Assembly (NCBI GenBank): GCA_016790165.1
Contig: JAEUPL010000006.1
Coordinates: 62,001-126,000, forward strand
Reading direction: 5' to 3'
DNA: 64,000 bases
DNA from: Burkholderiales bacterium
Lineage (GTDB): Bacteria; Pseudomonadota; Gammaproteobacteria; Burkholderiales; Casimicrobiaceae
Shown: piece by piece, positions 45,881 to 54,559 of the stretch
Layout: each line of letters begins with the position of its first letter
Numbering within the stretch: position 1 is the stretch's first letter
Program-made: the position numbers and the translations under genes
The notes under the pieces: model-generated
What the model saw: only the letters and a program-made list of their open reading frames with translations
The model's database searches: none
What the model was told of the DNA's origin: nothing

Positions 45881-45948
45881 CTGGTGTGGAATGTGGCAGG
45901 CCGGCTGGTCCGCATGGCTGGAGCCGCTGGCGGCAAATCGCTACCGGC

Positions 45949-45954
45949 TATAAT
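45949..45954 (+). promoter_or_regulatory. -10 element of tRNA cluster promoter
   Basis: TATAAT, perfect consensus, ends 9 nt before the tRNA-Pro gene. No convincing -35 is present at 16-18 bp upstream. Confidence 0.55.
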
Positions 45955-45963
45955 TACATGCTT

Positions 45964-46040
45964 CGGGGCGTAGCGCAGCCCGGTAGCGCGCTTGCTTTGG
46001 GAGCAAGATGTCGAAGGTTCGAATCCTTTCGCCCCGACCA
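45964..46040 (+). tRNA. tRNA-Pro (anticodon TGG)
   Basis: 77 nt with full cloverleaf: acceptor CGGGGCG/CGCCCCG, anticodon stem CTTGC/GCAAG with loop TTTGGGA, T-loop GTTCGAATC, encoded CCA end. First of three tRNAs in a row. Confidence 0.97.
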
Positions 46041-46122
46041 AAGCATGCACGCAACTGTGCTTGACCTGTGTTCCGATGTGACGACGTGTCCTGGCGGTGC
46101 CTGTTTAGGGCAGTCACTTGAG

Positions 46123-46199
<77 letters not shown>

Positions 46200-46234
46200 G
46201 AGCGTTTGATGAGCAGTGCAGTACCGATTTCAAT

Positions 46235-46310
46235 GGCGGCCGTAGCTCAGCGGTAGAGTCCCGGATTGTGATTCCGGTTGTCGTGGGTTCGAACCCCATC
46301 GGCCGCCCCA
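46235..46310 (+). tRNA. tRNA-His (anticodon GTG)
   Basis: 76 nt including the extra G(-1) at 46235, which pairs with discriminator C73, as expected for bacterial tRNA-His. The anticodon loop is TTGTGAT, the T-loop GTTCGAACC, and the CCA end is encoded. An intrinsic terminator follows after 13 nt. Confidence 0.97.
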
Positions 46311-46323
46311 CCTCCCAATAAAG

Positions 46324-46349
46324 GCCCCGCGATGCGGGGCTTTTTCTTT
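46324..46349 (+). terminator. Intrinsic terminator of the tRNA cluster
   Basis: GCCCCGC-GAT-GCGGGGC followed by TTTTTCTTT. A strong 7-bp GC stem with a T-run ends the Pro-Arg-His tRNA transcript. Confidence 0.9.
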
Positions 46350-46398
46350 GCCGCCGGGGCGGATGCAGCGTGCCTCAGCGCGGTGTCACTGCGGGCGT

Positions 46399-47019
46399 TT
46401 ACGCTGGCAAGACGGTAACCAGCGGCCATCGTTCCGTGTAGTTCTTCTGACGAACCCGCTCGTGGTACGTCTCAACGCTGACGCGCGTCGGGTTGCGGCG
46501 AACAACCATCGCGAAGAGATCCTCCAATCCGTGCGGGGCGATGACGTCGATCTGATCATCGTCGCGCAACGTTAACGCAACCGCCGTAGCGTATTCGGGC
46601 CAGGTGGCAACGGCGTGCTGCAGTGACGACAACGGTTCGACGGGATGACCAAAGTGGCGCTCGAACCACAGATGCACTGCCGCCCGGTTGGTGACTTCCC
46701 AGGGTAAGTCGGGAGCGAACGAACACAGGCGCGCTTGCAGCGTGCGGTCTTGATCTGCCGCGAGATTCGTCGCGTCGTAGTACACCACATCGATGTCCGC
46801 AAGCTTCGACGGTGTGATGTACTAGTGCAGGTGATCCCACACCATGTTGCGGACGGCGCCGGCACCGATGCACGCATCACGCAGCCCAAGCTTACGTCTC
46901 GCACGCAGCGCGCGCATAAACCATGGCGTGTCCGCGGCGATTTCGCGCAGCCGATGGTGAAGGGACCGTTGAGTTTCCACCGCGGTTGTGCGCAGCGCGA
47001 TGGCTTGCGACGTATTCAC
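46399..47019 (-). pseudogene. DUF925-type nucleotidyltransferase gene broken by an in-frame TAG
   Basis: Two halves in one frame are separated by a single amber codon at 46824-46822. The 5' part (from GTG 47019) ends DACIGAGAVRNMVWDHLH; the 3' part continues YITPSKLADIDVVYYDATNL and runs to VVRRNPTRVSVETYHERV. Together they match the NTP_transf_6/DUF925 family end to end, with the DxD metal motif (DIDVVYYD) directly after the stop. A restart downstream (Met/Val near 46788) would lose the catalytic aspartates. Either a recent nonsense mutation or a base-call error explains it. It starts 18 nt after the peptide-binding protein gene. Confidence 0.8.
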
Positions 47020-47037
47020 GCGTCCGACTGAAGCGGC

Positions 47038-48921
47038 TCAGCGCTTCGCCAGCTTTGTCATGTCGATGTCCATGAATTCCCAGGCATCGTGCCCAATCGG
47101 ATGTTGCTTGTAGCCAAGCACCCAAGGGTGCTCCAGGTAGTACTGCACGTCGTGCCAGGGGGCGATCCACGGCGCGTAGAACTTCACGATGTCTTCCATC
47201 GTTCCAATCAAACGCTGGCGAGTCGGACCGTCGCGCATGGCATGTACTTTGTCGTAGCGCTCGTCCATGTCCTTGAGCTGAAAGCGCGCGTAGTTCTCGC
47301 CGCCCGGCCGAGCAGTCGCACTGATCAGCATCTGAAAGAAATTTTCAGCATCCGGGTAGTCAGCATTCCAGCCCTCGCGCGTCATCTTGCCCTGGCCGAG
47401 TCGCGCGGCCTTGCGCATGTCGGGCGTCTTCATTGTCTCTACTGCCAACCGGATGCCGATGGCGTCCATTGACTTCTTCCAGAGTTCGGCGAGTTGCCGT
47501 TCGATGCCGGACGTGCGGGCGACGTAGGGAATCGTGAGCTGTGACCCATCGGGCAATTCGCGATAGCCGTCCCCATTGCGATCCTTGTAGCCGAAACGAT
47601 CAAGCAGCGCTTTTGCCAGCACCGGGTCATATTCATGCGCCCGCTTGCGCATCGGGTCGTGGCCGACGACTCCGGGCGGCGTGATGCCCTTGCCGGGGAT
47701 GCCGTCGCCCTGAAACACCACGCGGATCATTTCGTCGAGCGGAAAGCCGAGCGATATAGCGCGGCGCAGCGCAATCTTCTCCGGCGTGTAGCCGCCCGTG
47801 ACGGGGTCGGTCATGTTGAACATGGTGTACCAGACGTTCGGCTTCATGCGCGGAAACAGCCGAATGCCCTGTTGGGCATATGCCGGCTTGAGCTTGCCAT
47901 CGACCTTTGCCACGTTTGACACCGACGCCGGAAGAATGGGCAGATAGTCGTGCTGGCCTGAGAGGAACGCGAGCCACGCCGCCTGTCCTTCCTCAATCGG
48001 ATAGATTTCAACGCGGTCGATGGCTGGTACCGTCTTGCCTTGCATGGCTTTGATCAGCGTCTGGTCTTCAGGGGCGCCGGACGTCCAATCCCAAGTCCGT
48101 TTGCGATAGGTTGGGTTGCGCACCAGCACCGTCTTGCTGCCGCGTTTGTATTCACTCTGCAGCAACTGGAACGGACCGGTTCCCACGGGATGGCTGCCAC
48201 TGTCGAGCCCATAGGCCGCAATGACCTCGTGGGCCGACGCTCCCGTGCTTGGCATCGCCAGCAGGTAAGCGAAGTTGTAGTCCGCCGACTTGAGCCGGAT
48301 GCGTAGCGTGTAGCGATCCACCACCTCGAGCCCCGGCATGGCCGCGTCGTAGTCAAATTTGCCAGTCTTGATCGCCAGTGCACGCGCCTCGTCGCCCCCG
48401 ATGAGCTTGCCTTCCATCAGAAACAGCCAGGGCGACTTGACGGCCGGGTCAAGCAACCGCTTCAGCGCGTAGGCGTAGTCAGCCGCAGTGAGTTCGCGCG
48501 GCTTGCCTTTGAACGCCGCATCGTCGGTGAAGAAGATGCCCTTTTGTACCTTGCACACAAACGTCGCACCATTGTCGGTGATCGTCGGCAGGGCCTCCAG
48601 CGTGCGAGCAACCAGTTTCGCCGGCCGCGCCAGGTAGTCGTATTCGAGCATGGGTTCGTTGATGCGCTCGGTGACGGTCTGCGATGTCTCGTCGGAGGCA
48701 AAGGCGTTGTCATAGCTGGTTTCCGCCATTGTCGTGGACAGGCGCAACACCTTGGCTGGCGCAGCGCCACCCGGCTGCGCGGCGCCCGGTGCCGCCCAAA
48801 GCAGACCGGCCGAAGCGCAACACAGCAAGGCTGCGGCAGCGCTACGCAGCCCGCCGTTCGACAGGGTGCCACCGTCAACTGGCCGGGTTCGCACGGTTTG
48901 TTGGGCCCCTGGATATTTCAT
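47038..48921 (-). CDS. Family 5 extracellular peptide-binding protein of an ABC transporter
   Basis: 627 residues from ATG 48921. The hydrophobic N-terminal segment (AAAALLCCASAGLLWAAPGAA) is an export signal, and its Cys residues might permit lipidation, though no clean lipobox is seen. SBP_bac_5 hallmarks follow: LTAADYAYALKRLLDPAVKSPW, STGASAHEVIAAYG, HPVGTGPFQL, ALRRAISLGFPLDEM and the C-terminal EFMDIDMTKL. It captures oligopeptides in the periplasm. No permease or ATPase genes adjoin, so it must work with a distant transporter. Confidence 0.9.
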   Translation of the reverse strand: MKYPGAQQTVRTRPVDGGTLSNGGLRSAAAALLCCASAGLLWAAPGAAQPGGAAPAKVLRLSTTMAETSYDNAFASDETSQTVTERINEPMLEYDYLARPAKLVARTLEALPTITDNGATFVCKVQKGIFFTDDAAFKGKPRELTAADYAYALKRLLDPAVKSPWLFLMEGKLIGGDEARALAIKTGKFDYDAAMPGLEVVDRYTLRIRLKSADYNFAYLLAMPSTGASAHEVIAAYGLDSGSHPVGTGPFQLLQSEYKRGSKTVLVRNPTYRKRTWDWTSGAPEDQTLIKAMQGKTVPAIDRVEIYPIEEGQAAWLAFLSGQHDYLPILPASVSNVAKVDGKLKPAYAQQGIRLFPRMKPNVWYTMFNMTDPVTGGYTPEKIALRRAISLGFPLDEMIRVVFQGDGIPGKGITPPGVVGHDPMRKRAHEYDPVLAKALLDRFGYKDRNGDGYRELPDGSQLTIPYVARTSGIERQLAELWKKSMDAIGIRLAVETMKTPDMRKAARLGQGKMTREGWNADYPDAENFFQMLISATARPGGENYARFQLKDMDERYDKVHAMRDGPTRQRLIGTMEDIVKFYAPWIAPWHDVQYYLEHPWVLGYKQHPIGHDAWEFMDIDMTKLAKR

Positions 48922-48983
48922 TAACCAGATTGTGACGCAATCGGGAGCCCAGCGTGCTCTCCGAGCGCTGGTAGACTGCTCCC

Positions 48984-49430
48984 ATGACGACGAGCGCCGA
49001 CTTTCCGCGTGACCCACTGCCGGCGACCGATGCCGCCGGCACCGCTTTGCTGGCGGATATCCGCTTTGATGCGGCGGGCCTCGTTCCGGCGATCGCCCAG
49101 GATGCGGTGACACGCGAAATACTCATGGTGGCCTGGATGGATCGCGAGGCCTTCCTGCGCACGCTGGCTACGGGCAGGGCGTGCTATTACTCGCGCTCGC
49201 GAAAAGCGGCCTGGATGAAGGGCGAGAGCTCGGGGCATCTGCAAATTGTGCGCGACATCCGGCTGGACTGCGACGGTGATGTGCTCTTGCTGAGCGTTGA
49301 TCAACTTGGCGGAATCGCGTGCCACACCGGGCGCCGCCACTGTTTCTTCCGCAAGGCTGAAGACGGGCAATGGGTGGCAGAATTTGCGCCACTGAAATCC
49401 GAAGCTGAAATCTACGGAAGCAAATTGTGA
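48984..49430 (+). CDS. hisI: Phosphoribosyl-AMP cyclohydrolase
   Basis: 148 residues. [25 protein letters not shown] and [13 protein letters not shown] are family motifs. The metal site is [10 protein letters not shown] (Cys/Asp) and [13 protein letters not shown]. It catalyses the third step of histidine synthesis. Here hisI and hisE are separate genes, as in most betaproteobacteria, with hisE starting on an overlapping GTGA. Confidence 0.96.
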   Translation: MTTSADFPRDPLPATDAAGTALLADIRFDAAGLVPAIAQDAVTREILMVAWMDREAFLRTLATGRACYYSRSRKAAWMKGESSGHLQIVRDIRLDCDGDVLLLSVDQLGGIACHTGRRHCFFRKAEDGQWVAEFAPLKSEAEIYGSKL

Positions 49431-49837
49431 GCGAATCCTCACTTGCGCTGGCGGGCCATTCCGGGCATGCCGCCGACGCCAACGACACCCTTCGGCGCCT
49501 CGCCCAAACGATTGCCGCACGCCGGGGCGCCGATCCCGCCTCGTCCTACGTCGCAAAGCTCCTTTCGCGCGCGCCTGACGCGGCGTTGAAGAAGGTGGGT
49601 GAAGAGGCGGCTGAATTCATCATGGCCTGCAAGGACGCGGAGCTCGACGACAGCGCCGAGGACCGTGCGCGTGTCGTCGCGGAGGCGGCGGATGTCTGGT
49701 TTCACATGCTGGTGGCGATGTCGCGCTATCAGTTGAGCGGCAGCGACGTGCTCGCCGAACTGGCCCGACGCGAGGGGCTGTCCGGCATTGCCGAGAAAGC
49801 CGCCCGCCCGGACGCCTCGCCCGAAGTCGGCGATTGA
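49427..49837 (+). CDS. hisE: Phosphoribosyl-ATP pyrophosphatase
   Basis: 136 residues from GTG 49427, overlapping the hisI stop by 4 nt. The MazG-like helical core is seen in [26 protein letters not shown] with the EExxE metal motif, and [15 protein letters not shown]. It hydrolyses phosphoribosyl-ATP in histidine synthesis. The first ~20 residues are a non-conserved extension. Confidence 0.95.
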   Translation: MSESSLALAGHSGHAADANDTLRRLAQTIAARRGADPASSYVAKLLSRAPDAALKKVGEEAAEFIMACKDAELDDSAEDRARVVAEAADVWFHMLVAMSRYQLSGSDVLAELARREGLSGIAEKAARPDASPEVGD

Positions 49838-49855
49838 ACGGTAACGTATTGCATC

Positions 49856-50218
49856 ATGAGCAACGACAAAGACTGCATTTTCTGCAAGATCATTCGCGGC
49901 GAAATCCCGTCTTCGAAGGTCTATGAGGACGACGCGTTGCTGGGCTTTAAGGACATTCACCCGTCTGCGCCAGTGCATGTGCTGCTCATCCCGAAGAAAC
50001 ACATCGCACGGCTATCTGAGGCTTCTGCCGACGATCAGGCCGTGCTCGGTAGAATGATGCTGGTCGCTCCGCAGATCGCTCGTGAGCAAGGGTCGGTCGA
50101 CGGCCTGCGCACGATCATCAACGACGGGCGTGTAGGTCGGCAGGATGTGTTTCATCTGCACATGCATGTGCTGGGCGGGCCTGGTCCGCTGGGGCGCATG
50201 ATTGCGCGGGACGAGTAG
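49856..50218 (+). CDS. hinT: HIT-family purine nucleoside phosphoramidase
   Basis: 120 residues. CIFCKIIRGEIPSSKVYEDD at the N-terminus and the histidine triad VFHLHMHVLGG (~98-108) identify HinT. It hydrolyses AMP-linked phosphoramidates in the cytosol. It lies between hisE and the tat genes, the standard betaproteobacterial order. Confidence 0.95.
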   Translation: MSNDKDCIFCKIIRGEIPSSKVYEDDALLGFKDIHPSAPVHVLLIPKKHIARLSEASADDQAVLGRMMLVAPQIAREQGSVDGLRTIINDGRVGRQDVFHLHMHVLGGPGPLGRMIARDE

Positions 50219-50233
50219 GCGGGGCGCCCAGCG

Positions 50234-50416
50234 ATGGCGTCGCGGTTCTCGATCTGGCAGTGGCTAGCAGTGTTGCTCATCGTGCTGGGGATGAGCGGTG
50301 GATTGGTCGCTAAGCGGCGTAGATTGCAACTGCGACGTGAGTCGATCTGGCCGGTGACGGCCGGCATCACAGGATTGTTGTTAGCTTGGCTGATCTTTGC
50401 TCAGCTGGGCGAATGA
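50234..50416 (+). CDS. 60-residue protein with TatA-like N-terminal helix and second membrane span
   Basis: Starts MASRFSIWQWLAVLLIV, very close to the start of the next gene product, TatA ([16 protein letters not shown]): 12 of 16 aligned positions are identical. After the helix come basic residues (AKRRRLQLRR), and then a second hydrophobic segment (TAGITGLLLAWLIFA) replaces the amphipathic helix and tail of TatA. It begins 15 nt after hinT and ends 13 nt before tatA. It may be a decayed tatA duplicate or a small Tat accessory protein. Confidence 0.6.
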   Translation: MASRFSIWQWLAVLLIVLGMSGGLVAKRRRLQLRRESIWPVTAGITGLLLAWLIFAQLGE

Positions 50417-50429
50417 AGAGGAGTAGGTC

Positions 50430-50654
50430 ATGGGTTCGTTTTCGATTTGGCACTGGCTGATCGTGCTGTTGATTGTGGTGATGGTGTTCGGCACCAAGAA
50501 GTTGCGCAATGTTGGGAAAGACCTCGGCGGTGCGGTGAAGGACTTCAAAGAAGGCGTCAAGGGCGGTGAAGAGGCCGCTAAGGGCAACGTGGAACACGGC
50601 GCGCAGCCGACACCCAACGTCATTGAAGGCGAAGTGAAACGGGATAAGGTGTAG
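50430..50654 (+). CDS. tatA: Sec-independent translocase protein TatA
   Basis: 74 residues with GAGGAG before ATG 50430. The single N-terminal membrane helix is followed by [27 protein letters not shown], the TatA amphipathic helix with the FGxKKL hinge. It multimerises to form the twin-arginine translocation pore. A 121-bp spacer with GACGAAT/CGTCCTT repeats separates it from tatB. Confidence 0.95.
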   Translation: MGSFSIWHWLIVLLIVVMVFGTKKLRNVGKDLGGAVKDFKEGVKGGEEAAKGNVEHGAQPTPNVIEGEVKRDKV

Positions 50655-50775
50655 CGCCTGTCGGCGCAGGACGAATGACCGATGACGAATGACGAAATCG
50701 GCTTGATTGGGGCGCAGGCGGTGACCTGCTTTTCGTCCTTCGTCCTTCGTCTTACGTCCTCGCGCAGAGCGCGCC
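50655..50775. repeat. Low-complexity spacer between tatA and tatB
   Basis: GACGAATGACCGAT-type repeats at 50669-50696 face a CGTCCTT tandem at 50734-50760; the two are roughly complementary and could fold into an imperfect hairpin. The layout resembles the scoA-scoB spacer. Confidence 0.6.
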
Positions 50776-51327
50776 ATGTTTGAACTGTCCTTCGGCAAGA
50801 TGATGATCATCGCGGTGGTCGCGCTGATCGTGCTCGGGCCGGAAAAATTGCCACGCGTCGCGCGAACTTTGGGTCACCTGCTCGGCCGCGCGCGCAGCTA
50901 CGCCAATCAGGTCAAGCAGGACATTGACCGCGAAATGCAAATGGAAGAATTGCGCAAGCTACAGCAGCAGGCGCAGGAGGCGGCGCGCAGTTTCGAATCT
51001 GCCGTCAACGACGCGGGACGTAGCGTGGAAGCAGAAGCGGCCAAACTGCAAAGCGGTGTGAGTCAATCGGCGGCGGACGTCGAAGCGGTTGTCGCATCGG
51101 CCGAGCACAGCATCGCGGCCCCCGTGACGAACGCTGCAAGCAGCGTTCAAGATGAACTTAAGGCGCTTGAGACGTCGATTGCCGAGCAGGCACAACAGGC
51201 CAATGCGGCGGTCTCCGGCTCGCATCCGGCCGTCGCGCATGAGCAGACGAGCGCGTCGAATGGGGCTGACGCCGCTGTGCCGCCACCACCCGCAGCTGCG
51301 CCCGTTGCGAAAACGGCGGCGGCCTAG
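50776..51327 (+). CDS. tatB: Sec-independent translocase protein TatB
   Basis: 183 residues. The N-terminus MFELSFGKMMIIAVVALIVLGPEKLPRVA has the TatB GPEKLP motif. A long Gln/Glu/Ala-rich amphipathic and coiled region follows (~40-130), then a Pro/Ala tail. With TatC it forms the receptor for twin-arginine signals. Start ATG 50776 lies directly after the repeat spacer. Confidence 0.95.
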   Translation: MFELSFGKMMIIAVVALIVLGPEKLPRVARTLGHLLGRARSYANQVKQDIDREMQMEELRKLQQQAQEAARSFESAVNDAGRSVEAEAAKLQSGVSQSAADVEAVVASAEHSIAAPVTNAASSVQDELKALETSIAEQAQQANAAVSGSHPAVAHEQTSASNGADAAVPPPPAAAPVAKTAAA

Positions 51328-51381
51328 CAGCTGCGTCGATGCGACTGATTGCAATAACCCGCTTGACCCACTGATCGCCGT

Positions 51382-52128
51382 ATGTCCGACGATTCACCTC
51401 AGGAAACGTTCATCTCGCATCTGATTGAGCTTCGCGAGCGGCTCGTGAAAGCCGTTGTGGCGGTGCTGGTGGTGACCTTTGGTCTCATGGCGTGGCCGGG
51501 GATGAAGGAACTCTACTCGCTCGTTGCAGCGCCGATGATGCATGCGCTGCCGGAAGGAGCGCGCATGATCGCGACGGATGTCACTGGCACGTTCTTTATC
51601 CCGCTCAAGGTCACTTTGATGGCCGGGTTCCTTATCTCCCTGCCGATCGTGCTCTACCAGATGTGGGCGTTTGTCGCCCCCGGCCTGTATGCGCACGAGA
51701 AGAAAATGGCGCTGCCGATCATCGTGTCCTCCACGCTGCTGTTTCTCGCAGGGATGGCGTTCGCGTATTTCGTTGTTTTTCCGTCGATTTTCAAGACGTT
51801 TGTGAGCTTTACACCGGTTGGCGTGCAGATGGCGACCGATATCGACAAATACTGGAGCTTCGCGCTCACCATGTTCATCGCGTTTGGTATCACGTTCGAG
51901 ACGCCGGTGGTGCTCGCGGTATTGACTCGAGCCGGTATCGTCACCGTGGCGCAACTCGCGGAGTTTCGCGGCTACTTCATCGTCGCGGCGTTCGTTATCG
52001 CCGCCGTCGTCACACCGCCGGATGTGCTGTCGCAACTCTTTCTGGCCATTCCTCTGGTCGTACTCTACGAAGTCGGCATTGTCGTGAGCCGCTTTATTAC
52101 GCCGCGTCCGCGGCAGGCCGGCGCTTGA
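51382..52128 (+). CDS. tatC: Sec-independent translocase protein TatC
   Basis: 248 residues with six membrane helices. Diagnostic segments are TFISHLIELRERLVKAVVAV, FIPLKVTLMAGFLISLPIVLYQMWAFVAPGLYAHEKK and ITFETPVVLAVLTRAGIV. It recognises the twin-arginine motif, for example that of the Rieske protein encoded at 56064. It converges on the HtrA gene. Confidence 0.97.
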   Translation: MSDDSPQETFISHLIELRERLVKAVVAVLVVTFGLMAWPGMKELYSLVAAPMMHALPEGARMIATDVTGTFFIPLKVTLMAGFLISLPIVLYQMWAFVAPGLYAHEKKMALPIIVSSTLLFLAGMAFAYFVVFPSIFKTFVSFTPVGVQMATDIDKYWSFALTMFIAFGITFETPVVLAVLTRAGIVTVAQLAEFRGYFIVAAFVIAAVVTPPDVLSQLFLAIPLVVLYEVGIVVSRFITPRPRQAGA

Positions 52129-52147
52129 ACGCGATACAACCCAACTT

Positions 52148-53347
52148 CTAGCGCGCACGCCGCACAGGCGGTCGTCTGCCAAGCGTAACCCGTAGATCAA
52201 CAACGCTGCCGTCGCGTACGACCTTGAGCGGAATGGTCTGCTCCGGCGCAGTCATCGCGATTGAATTGATCGCGTCCGTCCAGTCAGCGGTTGCTTTGCC
52301 ATTGATTTCCACGATGACGTCGTTCACCCGCAGTCCGGCGCGCGCACCGGGCGCTCCATCCAGCACTGCGGCGACGAACGCGCCGCGCAGCTCTTTCAGC
52401 GCGAGCTTCGCTGCGATTTCAGCCGTGACGGCGCCGAGATTTACACCGAGGTAACCACGCTTAACCTCGCCTTGGGCGATCAGTTGCTCCATGATCGGGC
52501 GCGCCAAAGCCATCGGGATAGCGAAGCCGATTCCGGAGAAGTCGCCCGTTCGCGAGAAAATGCTTGAGTTGATGCCCACCAACTCACCCTGCGTATTGAC
52601 CAGTGCCCCGCCCGAGTTACCTTGGTTAATGGCGGCGTCGGTCTGGATGAACGTCTCGAACGGGTTGCCATCGGAAATCTGGGTGCGACCCAAGGCGCTG
52701 ACGATCCCCATCGTGACAGTGTTGCCAAACACGCCGAACGGATTGCCAATGGCGAGCACAATGTCGGCCACCTGGAGGGCCTGCGAGTCTCCAATGGTGA
52801 CCGCTGGGAAGCCGGTACCCTCAACCTTGATCACTGCAAGGTCGGTGTCCGGATCTGTACCTACCAACCGCGCAGGAAGCAGGCGCTTGTCGGCCAACTC
52901 AACTTGAATTTGCTGTGCTCCCTCCACCACGTGATTGTTGGTCAGGATATAGCCATCGGCGCGCACGAGCACTCCGGAGCCTTCGCCCAGCAATTGTTGT
53001 GGGTTGTTGTCGCGACCGAAAAACTGGCGGAATGTTGGATCGTCGAGGAAGGGGTTGCGACTCCGCCGCTGCGCGCTGGTGGCGATCTTGACCACACCGG
53101 GGAGGGCCCGACTTGCCGCATCGGTGAGGGCCATCGTTTGGGATTGAGCGAGTGCGTGACTTGTCGCTCGCGGCCCGGTGGGCACGGCAACCGATGGCGG
53201 CGTAGTCGCTGCCGGCCCTGGCATTCCCGACCCTGCAGGTGCAGTGCTCCGGCTCAGCCATTCAGGCCGCAGCGTGCCGACAGTAAACAAAATCGCGACA
53301 CAAATGGTGCAAACTTGGGCAAAAACCAGCCATAATCTTTTCAGCAT
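52148..53347 (-). CDS. HtrA/DegS-type serine protease with one PDZ domain
   Basis: 399 residues from ATG 53347. An N-terminal membrane anchor (~5-25) is not clearly cleavable. The catalytic triad is His139 (LTNNHVV), Asp169 (DPDTDLAVIKV) and Ser245 (NQGNSGGALV). A single PDZ domain lies at ~290-390 (GYLGVNLGAVTAEIA, GAFVAAVLDGAPGARAGLRVNDVI). One PDZ and a membrane anchor fit the DegS/AlgW type, which starts the envelope-stress cascade, although a DegQ-like housekeeping role is possible. Confidence 0.92.
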   Translation of the reverse strand: MLKRLWLVFAQVCTICVAILFTVGTLRPEWLSRSTAPAGSGMPGPAATTPPSVAVPTGPRATSHALAQSQTMALTDAASRALPGVVKIATSAQRRSRNPFLDDPTFRQFFGRDNNPQQLLGEGSGVLVRADGYILTNNHVVEGAQQIQVELADKRLLPARLVGTDPDTDLAVIKVEGTGFPAVTIGDSQALQVADIVLAIGNPFGVFGNTVTMGIVSALGRTQISDGNPFETFIQTDAAINQGNSGGALVNTQGELVGINSSIFSRTGDFSGIGFAIPMALARPIMEQLIAQGEVKRGYLGVNLGAVTAEIAAKLALKELRGAFVAAVLDGAPGARAGLRVNDVIVEINGKATADWTDAINSIAMTAPEQTIPLKVVRDGSVVDLRVTLGRRPPVRRAR

Positions 53348-53474
53348 GTTCCGCTTGGGGTCTTGAAGAGTGGCAGTAGCGAGGCAAAGACAATGCAACG
53401 AGGATAGGTCGCCGCGGGCACGCGCCGCCCAATCACATGGGCCCACATGTGGTTCGCCTCCATTGGAGAACTGA

Positions 53475-54296
53475 ATGCGGTCGCTTGACCTGCCCGATTC
53501 TATTCAAGAGAAAGACTTCGCCCTGATGCCAAGGGCGAGGACCTGTACGCGGGCCGAACTCACGCACTACCTCAAAGACTGGCTCGATGTCCCGCGCTTC
53601 AAGGACGCGTCCTACAACGGTCTGCAGGTCGCCGGCCGCGAAACCATCGCCTCGGTGGTGACGGGGGTGACCGCGAACAAAGCGCTCATTGACGCTGCGA
53701 TTGAGCAACGCGCAGACGCGATCATCGTGCATCATGGGCTGTTCTGGAAGGGCGACGATCCGCGGATTGTCGGCTTCCATCGCGAGCGCGTCCGTGCTTT
53801 GCTCGAAGCGAACATCAACTTGTACGCCTACCACCTGCCGCTCGACGCGCATCCAGAGGCGGGAAACAACGCTTGCCTCGGGCGCCGGATGGGCTTTAAC
53901 GCGTTCGGCAGCACGGGCGAGAGTGGTTTGGTGATGTTGGGGCGGCTCGGTTGTGGAGTCGCGGTACGATCACAGGTGTTTGCTGCGTACTGTGCACGGC
54001 ATTTCGGTCGCCGCGTCACCTTGTTCGCCAGCTCGCCGCGCCTCATCCGCACGGTGGCGTGGTGCACCGGCGCCGGTGGCTCATTGCTTCGAGACGCGAT
54101 TGACGCTGATGCTGACGCTTTCGTTACAGGAGAAATTGCCGAGCACCACATTCACCTCGCCCGCGAATCGGGCGTGACACTGATCACTGCAGGCCACCAC
54201 GCGACGGAGCGCGACGGCGTCAACGCGGTGGGAGAGCAGTTGGCGACCCACTTCGGGCTGCAGCATCAGTTCATTGACGTGGACTCGCCGCTGTAG
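53475..54296 (+). CDS. Nif3-like dinuclear metal centre protein (YbgI/DUF34)
   Basis: 273 residues from ATG 53475, which has GGAG six nt upstream; Met at 53526 is an alternative closer to the usual length. The metal-binding motifs of the family are clear: IIVHHGLFWKG, NLYAYHLPLDAHPEAGNN and GHHATERDGV. The biochemical function is debated (GTP cyclohydrolase-like or repair-related). It is divergent from the HtrA gene, an arrangement I recall from other betaproteobacteria. Confidence 0.92.
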   Translation: MRSLDLPDSIQEKDFALMPRARTCTRAELTHYLKDWLDVPRFKDASYNGLQVAGRETIASVVTGVTANKALIDAAIEQRADAIIVHHGLFWKGDDPRIVGFHRERVRALLEANINLYAYHLPLDAHPEAGNNACLGRRMGFNAFGSTGESGLVMLGRLGCGVAVRSQVFAAYCARHFGRRVTLFASSPRLIRTVAWCTGAGGSLLRDAIDADADAFVTGEIAEHHIHLARESGVTLITAGHHATERDGVNAVGEQLATHFGLQHQFIDVDSPL

Positions 54297-54559
54297 AGTC
54301 GTCCTTTCTTTCAGTGGCGCGCCGCTGCCGCACAACGACGGTCGACGGCGGCGCGGCAGCATTGATGCCTTTGGCGCTGACTGCCAACTTTTTCCTCAGG
54401 ACAAAAGACGCGATGAGATCACGCTTGCGCGTTGCGTAGTCCTGTGGTCGGCGATACCTCCGATCTTTGCTGCGCGTGCCCGCGAAAGTGCGTCAGGCTG
54501 CCCCCTGGGCAAGCAGCACAGCACATCCTTCGCTTGCGTCCTGCGCGGATACCACGCGT

